Origin: Saccharospirillum sp039982735
GTDB taxonomy: Bacteria > Pseudomonadota > Gammaproteobacteria > Pseudomonadales > Natronospirillaceae
DNA length: 64,000 nucleotides
Reading direction: 5' to 3'
Assembly: GCF_039982735.1 (NCBI RefSeq)
Contig: NZ_JBDWXV010000015.1
Span: forward strand, 147,193 to 211,192
The notes under the pieces are model-generated. The model saw only the letters and a list, made by a program, of their open reading frames with translations. It was not told where the DNA came from and did no database searches. Position numbers and translations under genes: made by a program. Shown piece by piece: positions 18,302 to 27,190 of this stretch. Each line of letters opens with the position of its first letter. The stretch's first letter is position 1.

Positions 18302-18907
18302 GTGGTAGTGGATGAGAACACTGAGATTTGGCGGAAATATTATAACAAGGCCATGAGTCGGAAAAACTCGCCCAGAACGGAGTGGGCTGTCCAATTGAAC
18401 ACGTCAGGATTAAACGTCGCGGTCGACTGCGGCTGCGGTACCGGCAGTGACATCGCCTACCTTGCAGAGCAAGGCTATCGGGTTCACGGCTTTGATATTA
18501 ACCCCGACGCCATTTCCATCTGCCGCAAACGGTTCCGGCATGACGCATTGATAGAGGTTTCAGAGGCTTCGTTTGAAGACTTCACCTATCCAACTGCGGG
18601 TGTCATTATGGCCAATTCAAGCTTGTTTTTCGCTGAGCCATACGTTTTCAATAATGCCTGGCGTGCAATTACCGACAGCCTCGCGGTGGGCGGTGTTTTT
18701 GGCGGCGACTTTATGGGAGTAGATGATAGCTGGGCCGACGGTTTTCGGCTCGCCACTACACCGCTGACGCAAACACAGGTAATGGACTTATTTGAAAACT
18801 TCGAAATCGTCCGTTTTCATGAGCGAAACGAAGAAGGCTCAACCTCGATGGGTAGCATAAAGCATTGGCACACCTATTCAGTGCTGGCGGTCAAACGTGG
18901 AATATGA
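18302..18907 (+). CDS. Class I SAM-dependent methyltransferase
   Basis: 201 residues. Motif I is VAVDCGCGTGSDIAYLAEQG, motif II is VHGFDINPDAISICRKRF, and IMANSSLFFAEP stands at the motif IV position. The start is GTG; AAAGGA lies a few bases before 18302, and GTG at 18308 is an alternative. The substrate cannot be told; the architecture resembles small TehB/UbiE-like enzymes. Confidence 0.82.
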   Translation: MVVDENTEIWRKYYNKAMSRKNSPRTEWAVQLNTSGLNVAVDCGCGTGSDIAYLAEQGYRVHGFDINPDAISICRKRFRHDALIEVSEASFEDFTYPTAGVIMANSSLFFAEPYVFNNAWRAITDSLAVGGVFGGDFMGVDDSWADGFRLATTPLTQTQVMDLFENFEIVRFHERNEEGSTSMGSIKHWHTYSVLAVKRGI

Positions 18908-18990
18908 ATGCTCTGGCTGAAAAATGGCCTGTTCACTCCTGCTAGAGTATCGGTTTTCGTATGTGTAACCCCAACTTTAAGGACTCTTGA

Positions 18991-19386
18991 TTGAAACTTC
19001 TGTTTTCCATACTCATCTGCTGTATATCGCTAAGCATCAACGTTGCCTATGCAAACGATGCCGTATTACAACAATCCTATGAGTCACGCCAAAGCGATAT
19101 TCAAGTTCAGGGTGACGGCCAGGTGATTCGCATTCTTCCCGATGACAACGATGGCTCGAGACATCAACGGTTTATTCTCAGACTCGGCAGCAGCCAAACC
19201 TTGTTGGTAGCGCATAACATAGACCTGGCACCCAGAATTAATTCGCTTGCTGTGGGTGACACCGTTGAATTTTTCGGAGAGTATGAGTGGAACAGTCAGG
19301 GCGGCGTTATGCACTGGACTCACCACGACCCGAACGGACGCCATGTCGATGGCTGGCTAAAGCACCAGGGCCGGACCTATCAGTAA
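18991..19386 (+). CDS. DUF3465 family exported protein
   Basis: 131 residues starting at TTG, preceded by AAGGACTCTTGA. A signal peptide (FSILICCISLSINVAYAND) precedes a beta-rich domain (QVQGDGQVIRILPDDNDGSRHQRFIL, VGDTVEFFGEYEWN, VMHWTHHDPNGRHVDGWLKH). This final His-rich segment is characteristic of DUF3465. It is periplasmic, function unknown. Confidence 0.83.
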   Translation: MKLLFSILICCISLSINVAYANDAVLQQSYESRQSDIQVQGDGQVIRILPDDNDGSRHQRFILRLGSSQTLLVAHNIDLAPRINSLAVGDTVEFFGEYEWNSQGGVMHWTHHDPNGRHVDGWLKHQGRTYQ

Positions 19387-19436
19387 AGTGATAAACACAG
19401 CTGTCGCTGAGGTGGCACTCCAACGAGGAATATCAA

Positions 19437-19727
19437 ATGAGCGAAAAACTCGTCATCGTCGCAAGAATAGAAGCCAATACCGGCAAGGAGAGCCAGGTCC
19501 GCACTGCGCTGTCCAAACTGATTGAGCCAACGCTGAAAGAGGCAGGCTGCATCCAGTATGATTTGCACCAGGACAACGACAACCCGGCCATATTTCTTTT
19601 CTATGAAGTATGGGAAAACCGCGAGCTTTGGCAAGACCACCTGAAGAGCCCACACATTGCGGCTAACCAGACAGCAACTGAAGGTGCTGTGGCGTCTGTC
19701 GTTATCAGTGAAATGACGAAGCTCTGA
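19437..19727 (+). CDS. Antibiotic biosynthesis monooxygenase (ABM/YgiN-like) domain protein
   Basis: 96 residues forming one ferredoxin-like ABM domain: VIVARIEANTGKESQVRTAL, GCIQYDLHQDNDNPAIFLFYEVWEN, HLKSPHI. Such proteins are small dimeric quinol or aldehyde oxidases or heme-interacting proteins. GAGGAATATCAA supplies the ribosome site. It lies 50 bases after the DUF3465 gene. Confidence 0.88.
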   Translation: MSEKLVIVARIEANTGKESQVRTALSKLIEPTLKEAGCIQYDLHQDNDNPAIFLFYEVWENRELWQDHLKSPHIAANQTATEGAVASVVISEMTKL

Positions 19728-19804
19728 TTACCAGCGTTGCATTAAGACTGAGGTTGATACACACCAGACTCAGCCCTGTTTGATTCCGGGTGCCTGCATC
19801 CGGA

Positions 19805-20596
19805 TCAAACAACAGCACCATCCCGCACATACTCACCCGGCGGTATCCCATAACGCTTCTTAAACGCCCGAATAAACCCACTCTCCGATTCAAACCCGCA
19901 CGCATTCACTACCTGCTTGAGTGGTCGCTGATGAATCAGCAACTGCACGGCTTTCTCCATGCGGTATTGCAGCAGTGACTGGTGCGGCGTTTTGCCCAGT
20001 TGCGCTCGAAACAGGCTGTACAGTTGCGAAGCACTGACATGAGAGGCAGCCGCTATGGCATCTACGGTAATGGGTTTGCTGTAGTGATCCGCAATGTAGG
20101 AGAGCGCTCTGTGCAACGAACGATCTGGCAGACTCGCGCCGGTATCGACCGGTTGTGAATGCACCTTACAGCAGCCATAAAGATACTGACAGAACTCGGC
20201 ATCTATGGGGATGGGCTGGCCGGGTGTTGAATGGGCTGAGCGTGCCTGGTCGTAGTAACCCAGGGCATCGTCACAGAACTGGCGCGGACTGATGCGGCTA
20301 TGCCAGTAAGACACGCGCGACAGCGGCGGCTTGTTGACCGGGTCCGTTGCAAAGGCCAGTACCAGGCATTCGTAGTCGTCTGAGCGGGCGTTGCTGAAGA
20401 TGGTGCGGTCACCACTGCGGTGCCAGACCAGATGGCCCGGACCCACGGTATAACAGCCTCCCTCTACCTGGCAGACGGCCTGGCCATCCAGCACCAGTTC
20501 GATTTCTTCACGTCCGGGCTGAATAATGCGGGACTGGTAGTGCTTACCGTCGGTTTTGAATTGCATTAGCGCCAGTAAGGCATTGACATGCGTCAT
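19805..20596 (-). CDS. AraC-family regulator with cupin sensor domain
   Basis: 263 residues. An N-terminal AraC cupin (REEIELVLDGQAVCQVEGGCYTVGPGHLVWHRSGDR) and a C-terminal double HTH (ITVDAIAAASHVSASQLYSLFRAQLG, LKQVVNACGFESESGFIRAFKKRYG). ATG at 20596 follows GAGGAATTTAGGG and is preferred to GTG 20611. It lies next to the beta-glucan genes and has a perfect LacI-type palindrome about 105 bases upstream, so it may belong to the same sugar regulon. Confidence 0.88.
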   Translation of the reverse strand: MTHVNALLALMQFKTDGKHYQSRIIQPGREEIELVLDGQAVCQVEGGCYTVGPGHLVWHRSGDRTIFSNARSDDYECLVLAFATDPVNKPPLSRVSYWHSRISPRQFCDDALGYYDQARSAHSTPGQPIPIDAEFCQYLYGCCKVHSQPVDTGASLPDRSLHRALSYIADHYSKPITVDAIAAASHVSASQLYSLFRAQLGKTPHQSLLQYRMEKAVQLLIHQRPLKQVVNACGFESESGFIRAFKKRYGIPPGEYVRDGAVV

Positions 20597-20700
20597 CCCT
20601 AAATTCCTCACACGTGTTGTTGTTTTTGTACATCGTGTTTCAGGCTCTGTGGCTTTACGAACGAACCAGCCTTGAGAGGAGACTACACCCTGCCCGGCTA

Positions 20701-20718
20701 AATGTAAGCGCTTACATT
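20701..20718. promoter_or_regulatory. LacI/GalR-type operator palindrome
   Basis: AATGTAAGCGCTTACATT is a perfect 18-base palindrome with the central CG typical of LacI/GalR family sites. It lies upstream of the leftward AraC gene and downstream of the GH3 gene. The LacI regulator at 25359 is the obvious candidate to bind it. Confidence 0.7.
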
Positions 20719-20756
20719 ATAACAAAGTGTAACCTGTGTAACCGGGGTGATACGCA

Positions 20757-20787
20757 TAAAAAAGCCGGGCACAGGGCCCGGCAAACA
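20757..20787 (-). terminator. Rho-independent terminator of the GH3 gene
   Basis: On the minus strand GCCGGGC (20777-20783 region) pairs with GCCCGGC (20764-20770) around a short loop and is followed directly by a run of six T. It lies about 40 bases past the GH3 stop codon. Confidence 0.85.
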
Positions 20788-20822
20788 CGCAATGAAAGTG
20801 TTTTGAGACAGTGTTCAGGTGA

Positions 20823-23800
20823 TCAGTCGGTCAGGATCTGAACGTTGTCTATCTGGAAGTGCACGTTGGCGTGGTCGTCTGCCCAGATCGGCAGAATTTC
20901 CAGTATTGAGGTGATGTTGACGAAGTCCAGATCCGGGTAATCCGCAAACACCAGTTCGTTGGTTTCCCAGACTCCCTCAGTCACCGTCAGCGCTACGTCG
21001 CCGGTGCTGCAGGTTTCGGTATTGGCGTTACAGACAATCTTGCCCACCATGCCAGTGGCACCGGCCAGATCAACCGCTTTGAGGTCGAACTGAACCCGGC
21101 CTGTGGCCGCCAGGGAAGACAGATCCGTTGCGCCCTTCATCATCAACTGTACGACGCCTTTGCGATCGGCTGTAGCGGCGTACTGGGCATCGATGACCAG
21201 GCTATCGCCATCATCAAAGGCAGGGTCCAGGGTCACAAAGCTCGGGTCACCTGACCAGTCGTTGATGTTCGCGGCCCAGACAGAAGGTGCATTGAACACG
21301 TCGGTATCAGAGATACCATCGATGTACACATCGGTCGCCTCGGTGATAGTCGGGTTCGGTTCGGTCGGCGCTATGGCTTCGCAATCCGGATTTTCACCGG
21401 CGGTGAACGGTTCCCAGCGAATGTTTTCTATCGACAGGTCGAACGCATCGTCGGTATAGAGCAGGAAGGGCGTGTTGACGTTAGTGATGTCCAGGCCATC
21501 GTCGATCAGGCATTGCAGCGGCACCGAGACTTCAGACCACTCTCCCGGTGTCAGGTCGTTGATCAGGCTGGCAATGTCGATCTCGCCCAGGCACGGGTGG
21601 ATGCAGTGAGCGCTCAGTGCCAACGCATTCGAGGTCAGCGCCTCGTTGACGCGTACTCTGAATACAATGCTGGTTTCTGAATTGGCATAAGGCGACAGAT
21701 CTGTGCCAACCGCCGCTTCCTGATTCTGACTGTAGAACTGGCCAATACCCGCCCATTCAATCCGCTTGGCACTGTGCTGAACCGCACCATCCTGAGTAGT
21801 CACCGTCAGTTCGTTACCCGGCAGGGTCGTTGTAGCCGCCGGGTCGACACTGACCGGTACACCACCCCAGTTAGATGGGCCGCCAATGCGAAGTGCGTAT
21901 ATACCCTGGCTGGCGCCGTTGGTGAAAATGTCGAGCGGTTCTTCGGTGGTTCCTGCATCAGACACATCGGGTGCATCACAGCCGGTTTCTGAACGGTCTT
22001 CTGCCAATACCGGCACGCTGCCGCCTTCGGCGGTGGTCAGGCCGTAGCCGTAAGCAAACAGCGGTGTTTCGCCATCGTTACGGTTAACCGGTACCTGGCA
22101 ATCAGTGGCGGGCCAGCTGTAGGAGAGCTTGCCGGTGAAGGGATGGTCACCAAACAGCACGTCGGCGACACCCGCGCCTTCAGTACCTGGCAACCAGGAG
22201 GCCACAAACGCATCCGACAGGTTCAGTTGCGGGTTCATCCACAAGGGGCGACCGCCAACATACAGCGTAACAATCGGTGTGCCCGGTGCGCTTGCTCGCA
22301 GGTCTTCAAGCAACTGAGCGTCATCTTCGTAGTGCTCGTCGAACGCCATCGTATCAAACTTGGAGATGTCGCCGTTGCCTTCGGCGTAGGGTGTTTCTCC
22401 GATAACGGCGATGATGACATCGAAAGTATCATCGGCTTGAGAACCGTCTTCGTTTAATGTCAGGTTACCGGTGCCCTCACCCATCACCTCAACCAAGCCA
22501 TCAAAAATGGTGTCTGCGGTCGGGAAGTCGGCATTGTCATTACCGGTTCCTTGCCAGGTTAGCGTCCAGCCGCCAGTCTGGTTTTCCAGGCTGTTGGCCG
22601 AGTTACCGGCGACCAGAATGTTCAGGTCTTTGCCCAGCGGCAGAACGCCACCTTCATTTTTCAACAGCACCTGGGATTCACGTACCGCTTCACGCGCCAG
22701 CGCTTGTATGCTTTCGCCATTCATAAGGTCGGTATCACCCGCACCGTCACGCTCGGAGGGCTTGGGTTTGTCAAACAAACCAGCGCGAAATTTAACGCGC
22801 AAGATGCGACGCACGGCATCGTCAATGCGCGCCATGCTGATGTCGCCGTCATTGACCGACTGAATGGTGTTGGTGATGAAGGCTTTCCAGTCATCCGGCA
22901 CCATGAACATATCGATGCCCGCGTTCACCGCTTGCACGCAATCGTCGTTGGAGCAACCGGTCACCTGGCCGTGGCCGTTCCAGTCGGAGACGACAAAGCC
23001 ATCGAAGTTCATTTTTTCTTTCAACACATCGTTCATCAGATATTCGTGGCCGTGGATCTTCTCACCCTGCCAGCTGTTGAACGTGGCCATCACGGTTTGC
23101 ACACCGGCTTCCAGCGATGAATAGTAACCTTGGCCGTGAACGTTGATCAGAGTGCTTTCATCGGCCAGGTTATCGCCCTGGTCATCACCCAGATCGGTGC
23201 CACCATCGCCAATAAAGTGCTTCGCTGTGGCAACTACGTGGGATTCGGAAAAGTCACCCTGCAGGCCTTCAACCATGGCGCCGCCGTATTGGAAAACCAG
23301 CTCGCCGTCTTCCGAATACCCTTCGTAGGTGCGGCCCCAGCGGTCATCCCGAACCACCGCCAGTGTCGGCGCGAACGTCCAGTCGATGCCGGTTGCCACA
23401 ACCTGTTTGGCGGTTGCTGCACCGATGCGCTTGATCAGGTCTGCATCGTTCGCGGCCCCCAGGCCGATGTTATGCGGGAACAAGGTGGTGTCATAGACGT
23501 TGCTGTGACCGTGAACGGCATCGGTACCCCAGATTAACGGGATGGCTGCTTTGCCGTCGGTGGTGTCCATCGAGGCTGTCCAGTACTGATCAGCCAGGTC
23601 CACCCATTCTGCAATGCTGGCTGTCTTATCGTTGTTGGGCCAGGAGCCACCGCCGTTCAGCACGGAGCCCAGGTGATAGTCGATCACGTCCTGAGGCGAC
23701 GCACTTTTTATTTCCGGTTGTACCATCTGGCCGACTTTTTCTTCCAATGTCATGGCTGCCAACAAAGCATCAACTTCGGCTTCAATGGCCGGGTCGAGCG

Positions 23801-23978
23801 CTACTTTGCTGGTGATATCAGGCCAGTCGTTATGGTCGGTGCGGTAGCTGATGGATTCGCTGCCACCTCCACCATTGCCGCCACCATTGCCATTGTCGTT
23901 ATCATCTTTATCGGAGGGGCCGCAGCCCACCAACAGCGCCAGTGCGCTCACCGTCAGTACTGTGGTTATCTGTTTCAT
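20823..23978 (-). CDS. GH3 exo-beta-glucosidase lipoprotein (ExoP-like) with C-terminal carbohydrate modules
   Basis: 1051 residues. A lipoprotein signal (ALALLVGCGP) and a Gly/Asn-rich linker lead into a full two-domain GH3 enzyme. The nucleophile Asp is in GFVVSDWNGHGQV, and substrate-site segments include RDDRWGRTYEGYSED and ATAKHFIGDGGTDLG. From about residue 690 an ExoP-C-like beta-sandwich follows, then a second sandwich (about 890-1051) starting ITEATDVYIDGIS. The ExoP subfamily cleaves glucose from beta-1,3/1,4-glucans. It is surface-anchored or periplasmic. Divergent from the GH16 gene, it would finish laminari-oligosaccharide breakdown. Confidence 0.92.
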   Translation of the reverse strand: MKQITTVLTVSALALLVGCGPSDKDDNDNGNGGGNGGGGSESISYRTDHNDWPDITSKVALDPAIEAEVDALLAAMTLEEKVGQMVQPEIKSASPQDVIDYHLGSVLNGGGSWPNNDKTASIAEWVDLADQYWTASMDTTDGKAAIPLIWGTDAVHGHSNVYDTTLFPHNIGLGAANDADLIKRIGAATAKQVVATGIDWTFAPTLAVVRDDRWGRTYEGYSEDGELVFQYGGAMVEGLQGDFSESHVVATAKHFIGDGGTDLGDDQGDNLADESTLINVHGQGYYSSLEAGVQTVMATFNSWQGEKIHGHEYLMNDVLKEKMNFDGFVVSDWNGHGQVTGCSNDDCVQAVNAGIDMFMVPDDWKAFITNTIQSVNDGDISMARIDDAVRRILRVKFRAGLFDKPKPSERDGAGDTDLMNGESIQALAREAVRESQVLLKNEGGVLPLGKDLNILVAGNSANSLENQTGGWTLTWQGTGNDNADFPTADTIFDGLVEVMGEGTGNLTLNEDGSQADDTFDVIIAVIGETPYAEGNGDISKFDTMAFDEHYEDDAQLLEDLRASAPGTPIVTLYVGGRPLWMNPQLNLSDAFVASWLPGTEGAGVADVLFGDHPFTGKLSYSWPATDCQVPVNRNDGETPLFAYGYGLTTAEGGSVPVLAEDRSETGCDAPDVSDAGTTEEPLDIFTNGASQGIYALRIGGPSNWGGVPVSVDPAATTTLPGNELTVTTQDGAVQHSAKRIEWAGIGQFYSQNQEAAVGTDLSPYANSETSIVFRVRVNEALTSNALALSAHCIHPCLGEIDIASLINDLTPGEWSEVSVPLQCLIDDGLDITNVNTPFLLYTDDAFDLSIENIRWEPFTAGENPDCEAIAPTEPNPTITEATDVYIDGISDTDVFNAPSVWAANINDWSGDPSFVTLDPAFDDGDSLVIDAQYAATADRKGVVQLMMKGATDLSSLAATGRVQFDLKAVDLAGATGMVGKIVCNANTETCSTGDVALTVTEGVWETNELVFADYPDLDFVNITSILEILPIWADDHANVHFQIDNVQILTD

Positions 23979-24171
23979 CGTAGTCCCGCTTCTTGTTGTT
24001 GGGATTCAGGCTGTTTTGCTGTTGTGAATCAAGCCAGCGCAGATCATGGGGGGTGTGATGCAAGCGGAACAGCGGATTGGAGGATTGGTCAGTATTTCTG
24101 CAGAACGGGTAAGCCCTAACCCTTTACCATGCCAATGACTACTCAGAATCCAGGCGCAAAGGACCGGACGT

Positions 24172-25299
24172 ATGAACCAGATTGAATGCAACATTAACCA
24201 CAACCGTTCACCGGAAAAGTTAGCGATTACAGCCGCTGTGTTGGCGGTTTTTTTGCTATCGGGTTGCCTGGACACCACCACAGAAACCGACGTCGACACG
24301 GAAACAGACACTGGGGATCCAACACCGGATTCTGACCTTTCAAGGCATCACCCGGTGGACAAAAACTGGCGACTGGTGTGGTCGGATGAGTTTGATGGCT
24401 CAGCGATCGACCCGGCCAAGTGGAGCTACGAGCAAAATTGCTGGGGCGGTGGTAACAACGAACAGCAGTGCTATACCGACCAGGCGAGTAATGCGTTTAT
24501 AGAGAACGGTGCTTTGGTTATTAAGGCGATAAAAGAAAACTTCACCGGCCCCATTGCCAACCTGGAAGACCCCGCTTTTGACCCAAACGACACCCGCACC
24601 CTGCCCTACACCTCTGCTCGCTTGCGCACCTTGAACAAAGGCGACTGGCGCTATGGTCGTTTTGAGATCCGCGCGCAATTGCCTGCGGGTCAGGGCACCT
24701 GGCCTGCCATCTGGATGCTGCCAACCGACTGGGTCTATGGTGGCTGGGCGGCCTCGGGTGAAATTGACATTATGGAAGCGGTCAATCTGAACACCCAGAG
24801 CGACGCAGAGGGTGCGGTGCCCGGCACCCCCGAGCATCGCGTTCACGGTACACTCCATTTCGGCCAGGAGTGGCCCGATAACGTTCACTCAGGCACATAC
24901 TATGATTTCGGGGCCGATGAAAGCCCGGCCAATGGGTTTCACCATTACGCCATCGAGTGGCAATCCGGTGAGATTCGCTGGTATGTCGACGGGCAGCACT
25001 ATGCCACCCAAACCGATGCCGGCTGGTATTCGCAATACCCGGATCCGGACACCGACGAACTGGTAACCGGCAGTGGTAGCGCTCCGTTCAATAAACCCTT
25101 CCATCTGATTTTGAACCTGGCCGTCGGTGGCAACTGGGCCGCCAATGTGAATGAGAAAGGCATCGATCCCGGGGTATTCCCGCAAACTATGAAGGTCGAC
25201 TACGTTCGGGTGTACCAGTGCGATGTAGATGCCGTGACCGGTGCCGGTTGTGCGACTCGAAACCCCAATGCCGAGGCAGTATCGGGTCATCAACCCTGA
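24172..25299 (+). CDS. GH16 beta-glucanase (laminarinase-like) lipoprotein
   Basis: 375 residues. A lipobox LLSGC, an acidic Thr-rich linker, then a GH16 domain (WRLVWSDEFDGSAIDPAKWSYEQ) with the catalytic motif GEIDIMEAV holding nucleophile and acid/base Glu, and WPAIWMLP before it. The motif with the extra Met is typical of laminarinases (endo-beta-1,3-glucanases). It is divergent from the GH3 gene across about 190 bases and followed by the LacI gene at 60 bases. Confidence 0.92.
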   Translation: MNQIECNINHNRSPEKLAITAAVLAVFLLSGCLDTTTETDVDTETDTGDPTPDSDLSRHHPVDKNWRLVWSDEFDGSAIDPAKWSYEQNCWGGGNNEQQCYTDQASNAFIENGALVIKAIKENFTGPIANLEDPAFDPNDTRTLPYTSARLRTLNKGDWRYGRFEIRAQLPAGQGTWPAIWMLPTDWVYGGWAASGEIDIMEAVNLNTQSDAEGAVPGTPEHRVHGTLHFGQEWPDNVHSGTYYDFGADESPANGFHHYAIEWQSGEIRWYVDGQHYATQTDAGWYSQYPDPDTDELVTGSGSAPFNKPFHLILNLAVGGNWAANVNEKGIDPGVFPQTMKVDYVRVYQCDVDAVTGAGCATRNPNAEAVSGHQP

Positions 25300-25358
25300 A
25301 AACTTGACGCCCGGTCCCGGCTGAATAATGCTCGCGGTATATTTTGCGAGGGTAGCCG

Positions 25359-26375
25359 ATGATCACCATGAAAGAGGTCTCCGACCTGGCGGGTGTTTCC
25401 CAGGCGACTGTGTCCCGGGTGATCAATGGCAGCGACCGGGTGACGGAGAAGACAAAAATCCGGGTAACCCAGGCGATGCAAACGCTCGGGTATCGGCCCA
25501 ATTCGGCAGCCCAGTCGCTGGCTTCCAGCCGGTCCAACGCCATCGGCATGGTGGTTTCCAAGCTGGAAGGCCCGTTTTACGGGCCGATGATGGCCGGGGT
25601 CGAAAATGCCCTGCGCCAGGCGCACAAGCACCTGATCATCGCCGCCGGGCACGGCGATGCCGACCTTGAACGAGAAGCCATTGAGTTTCTGGTCAATCGG
25701 CAGGTCGATGGGTTGCTGTTGATGGTGGAGCGCCTCGAGGATGCCGAGTTGGTCGAGTTAAACCAGCGTGTGCCGGTCTTTCTGATCAACCACCCGGTGA
25801 CTTCGCTCAGTCACCGTTGTGTATCGCTCGATAACGAACTCGGTGGTTACCGCGCCACCCGCTATTTGCTGGACCATGGGCACCGGCGCATTGCCTGCAT
25901 TATGGGCCAGATCTGGAAACCGGATGCCCATGACCGGCTACAGGGCTATCGTCGTGCTATGGCAGAGGCAGGCATTGCGGTTCCGGATGACTGGGTCGTC
26001 AACACTTACTTCGAACTCGCCGGTGGGTACCATGCGATGGAGACCCTGTTCGAGCGCCAATTTAATGGAACGGCCGTATTTGCCGGCAATGATGAGATGG
26101 CCTTTGGTGTGTTGGAAGCCGCCGAACACCATGGCATTCGGGTACCGGACCAGTTGTCCGTCATCGGGTTCGATAACAGCCTAACCGCCCAGTATGTGAA
26201 CCCCAAACTGACTACCCTGCATTTCCCGATGTTTGAAATGGCACAGGCGTCGGCGCGGATGGCGTTGGATGGCATTTACAACAAGGCGGAAAGCCAAGCC
26301 TGTCAGTTTGAACCCACCCTGGTTGAACGCAATACGGTTAGCCGGGCGTTTTCGCTGGAAACAGGCGCCCGCTAA
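25359..26375 (+). CDS. LacI-family transcriptional regulator
   Basis: 338 residues. The N-terminal HTH is MKEVSDLAGVSQATVSRVIN with hinge PNSAAQSLASSRS, followed by a periplasmic-binding-protein-like sensor (IGMVVSKLEGPFYGPMMAGVENAL, RRIACIMGQ, TAVFAGNDEMAFGVLEAAEHHGIRVPDQLSVIGFDN). Position after GH16 suggests control of beta-glucan genes; the palindrome at 20701 is a likely site. Its stop overlaps the stop of the convergent etfB gene by four bases (CTAA). Confidence 0.92.
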   Translation: MITMKEVSDLAGVSQATVSRVINGSDRVTEKTKIRVTQAMQTLGYRPNSAAQSLASSRSNAIGMVVSKLEGPFYGPMMAGVENALRQAHKHLIIAAGHGDADLEREAIEFLVNRQVDGLLLMVERLEDAELVELNQRVPVFLINHPVTSLSHRCVSLDNELGGYRATRYLLDHGHRRIACIMGQIWKPDAHDRLQGYRRAMAEAGIAVPDDWVVNTYFELAGGYHAMETLFERQFNGTAVFAGNDEMAFGVLEAAEHHGIRVPDQLSVIGFDNSLTAQYVNPKLTTLHFPMFEMAQASARMALDGIYNKAESQACQFEPTLVERNTVSRAFSLETGAR

Positions 26376-27190
26376 CGCACCACGCCCTCTGCCAGCAGCC
26401 GGGCCAGAATCGCTTCAGCTTTCTCCCGATCCGTCCCTTCGGTAATCACTTGGCCGCCCTGCCCCTGGGGTTTGGCGGTGGCGGCTTTCATGCGTTCTGC
26501 AGCGGTGCCGCCTTTGGCGACGGCCAGGCGTTTGGGTCGGGGTTTGGCAGGGTGTTGTTGCCAGTTGGCAAGGGCCTGGTCCGGTTCTGCCGCACAAGGC
26601 TGGGAATCGATATTACCTCGTTGGGCGGGGCCGAAGGCCGACTGGCGGGCCGGTTCGGCGGCGGGGTCGACACTGGCAACGAAAGGCAGTGGTACGCGCA
26701 AGGCGCGTCGTTGCCCCCGGGGTAAGGCTTGCCACACTTCTGCATGGCCGTCTGCAATGGAGACGACCGATACGATGCGAGGCACCATGGGCCAGCCCAA
26801 CTGATCCGCCACCGCATAGGGCAGCAAGCCAGACCCTTCACCACACTCGGCACGCACGCCGGTTAATACGATGTCCAACTGATGGTCCAACGCCTGATCT
26901 CGCAGATAATTGGCCAGCGCGGGTACTGCATCGGCATCCGGTTCTGCATTCAACACTGTCACATCAGTTAATCCCATGCCCAAATAAGCACGCAGTGACT
27001 CATTCCGGGCAGAACCTACATGGATCAGGCTGGGTAATTCTGGAGAGAGAGAGAGCGCCAACTCCACTGCTCGGGCATCCTGATCGGCCCGGCGCTCGCG
27101 GCGCGACAGTGGATGCTGGCCAACAGAGACCAGGGCGGCGATTTTCATGGCCTGACTGGCCATAGTTTTGGACCGTGATTCAGGCAACAT
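26372..27190 (-). CDS. etfB: Electron transfer flavoprotein beta subunit of the dimethylglycine pathway
   Basis: 272 residues. MKIAALVSVGQHPLSRRERRADQDARAVELAL and the nucleotide-loop LTGVRAECGEGSGLLPYAVADQLGWP are ETF-beta features; the C-terminus is extended and basic (KPRPKRLAVAKGG). ATG at 27190 was chosen because AAGGAGAGG precedes it, overlapping the end of etfA by 11 bases; ATG 27148, starting MKIAALV, is possible. Equivalent to the ETF beside dgcAB in Pseudomonas (PA5400/PA5401 region). It takes electrons from DgcA/B to the quinone pool via ETF dehydrogenase. Confidence 0.87.
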   Translation of the reverse strand: MLPESRSKTMASQAMKIAALVSVGQHPLSRRERRADQDARAVELALSLSPELPSLIHVGSARNESLRAYLGMGLTDVTVLNAEPDADAVPALANYLRDQALDHQLDIVLTGVRAECGEGSGLLPYAVADQLGWPMVPRIVSVVSIADGHAEVWQALPRGQRRALRVPLPFVASVDPAAEPARQSAFGPAQRGNIDSQPCAAEPDQALANWQQHPAKPRPKRLAVAKGGTAAERMKAATAKPQGQGGQVITEGTDREKAEAILARLLAEGVVR

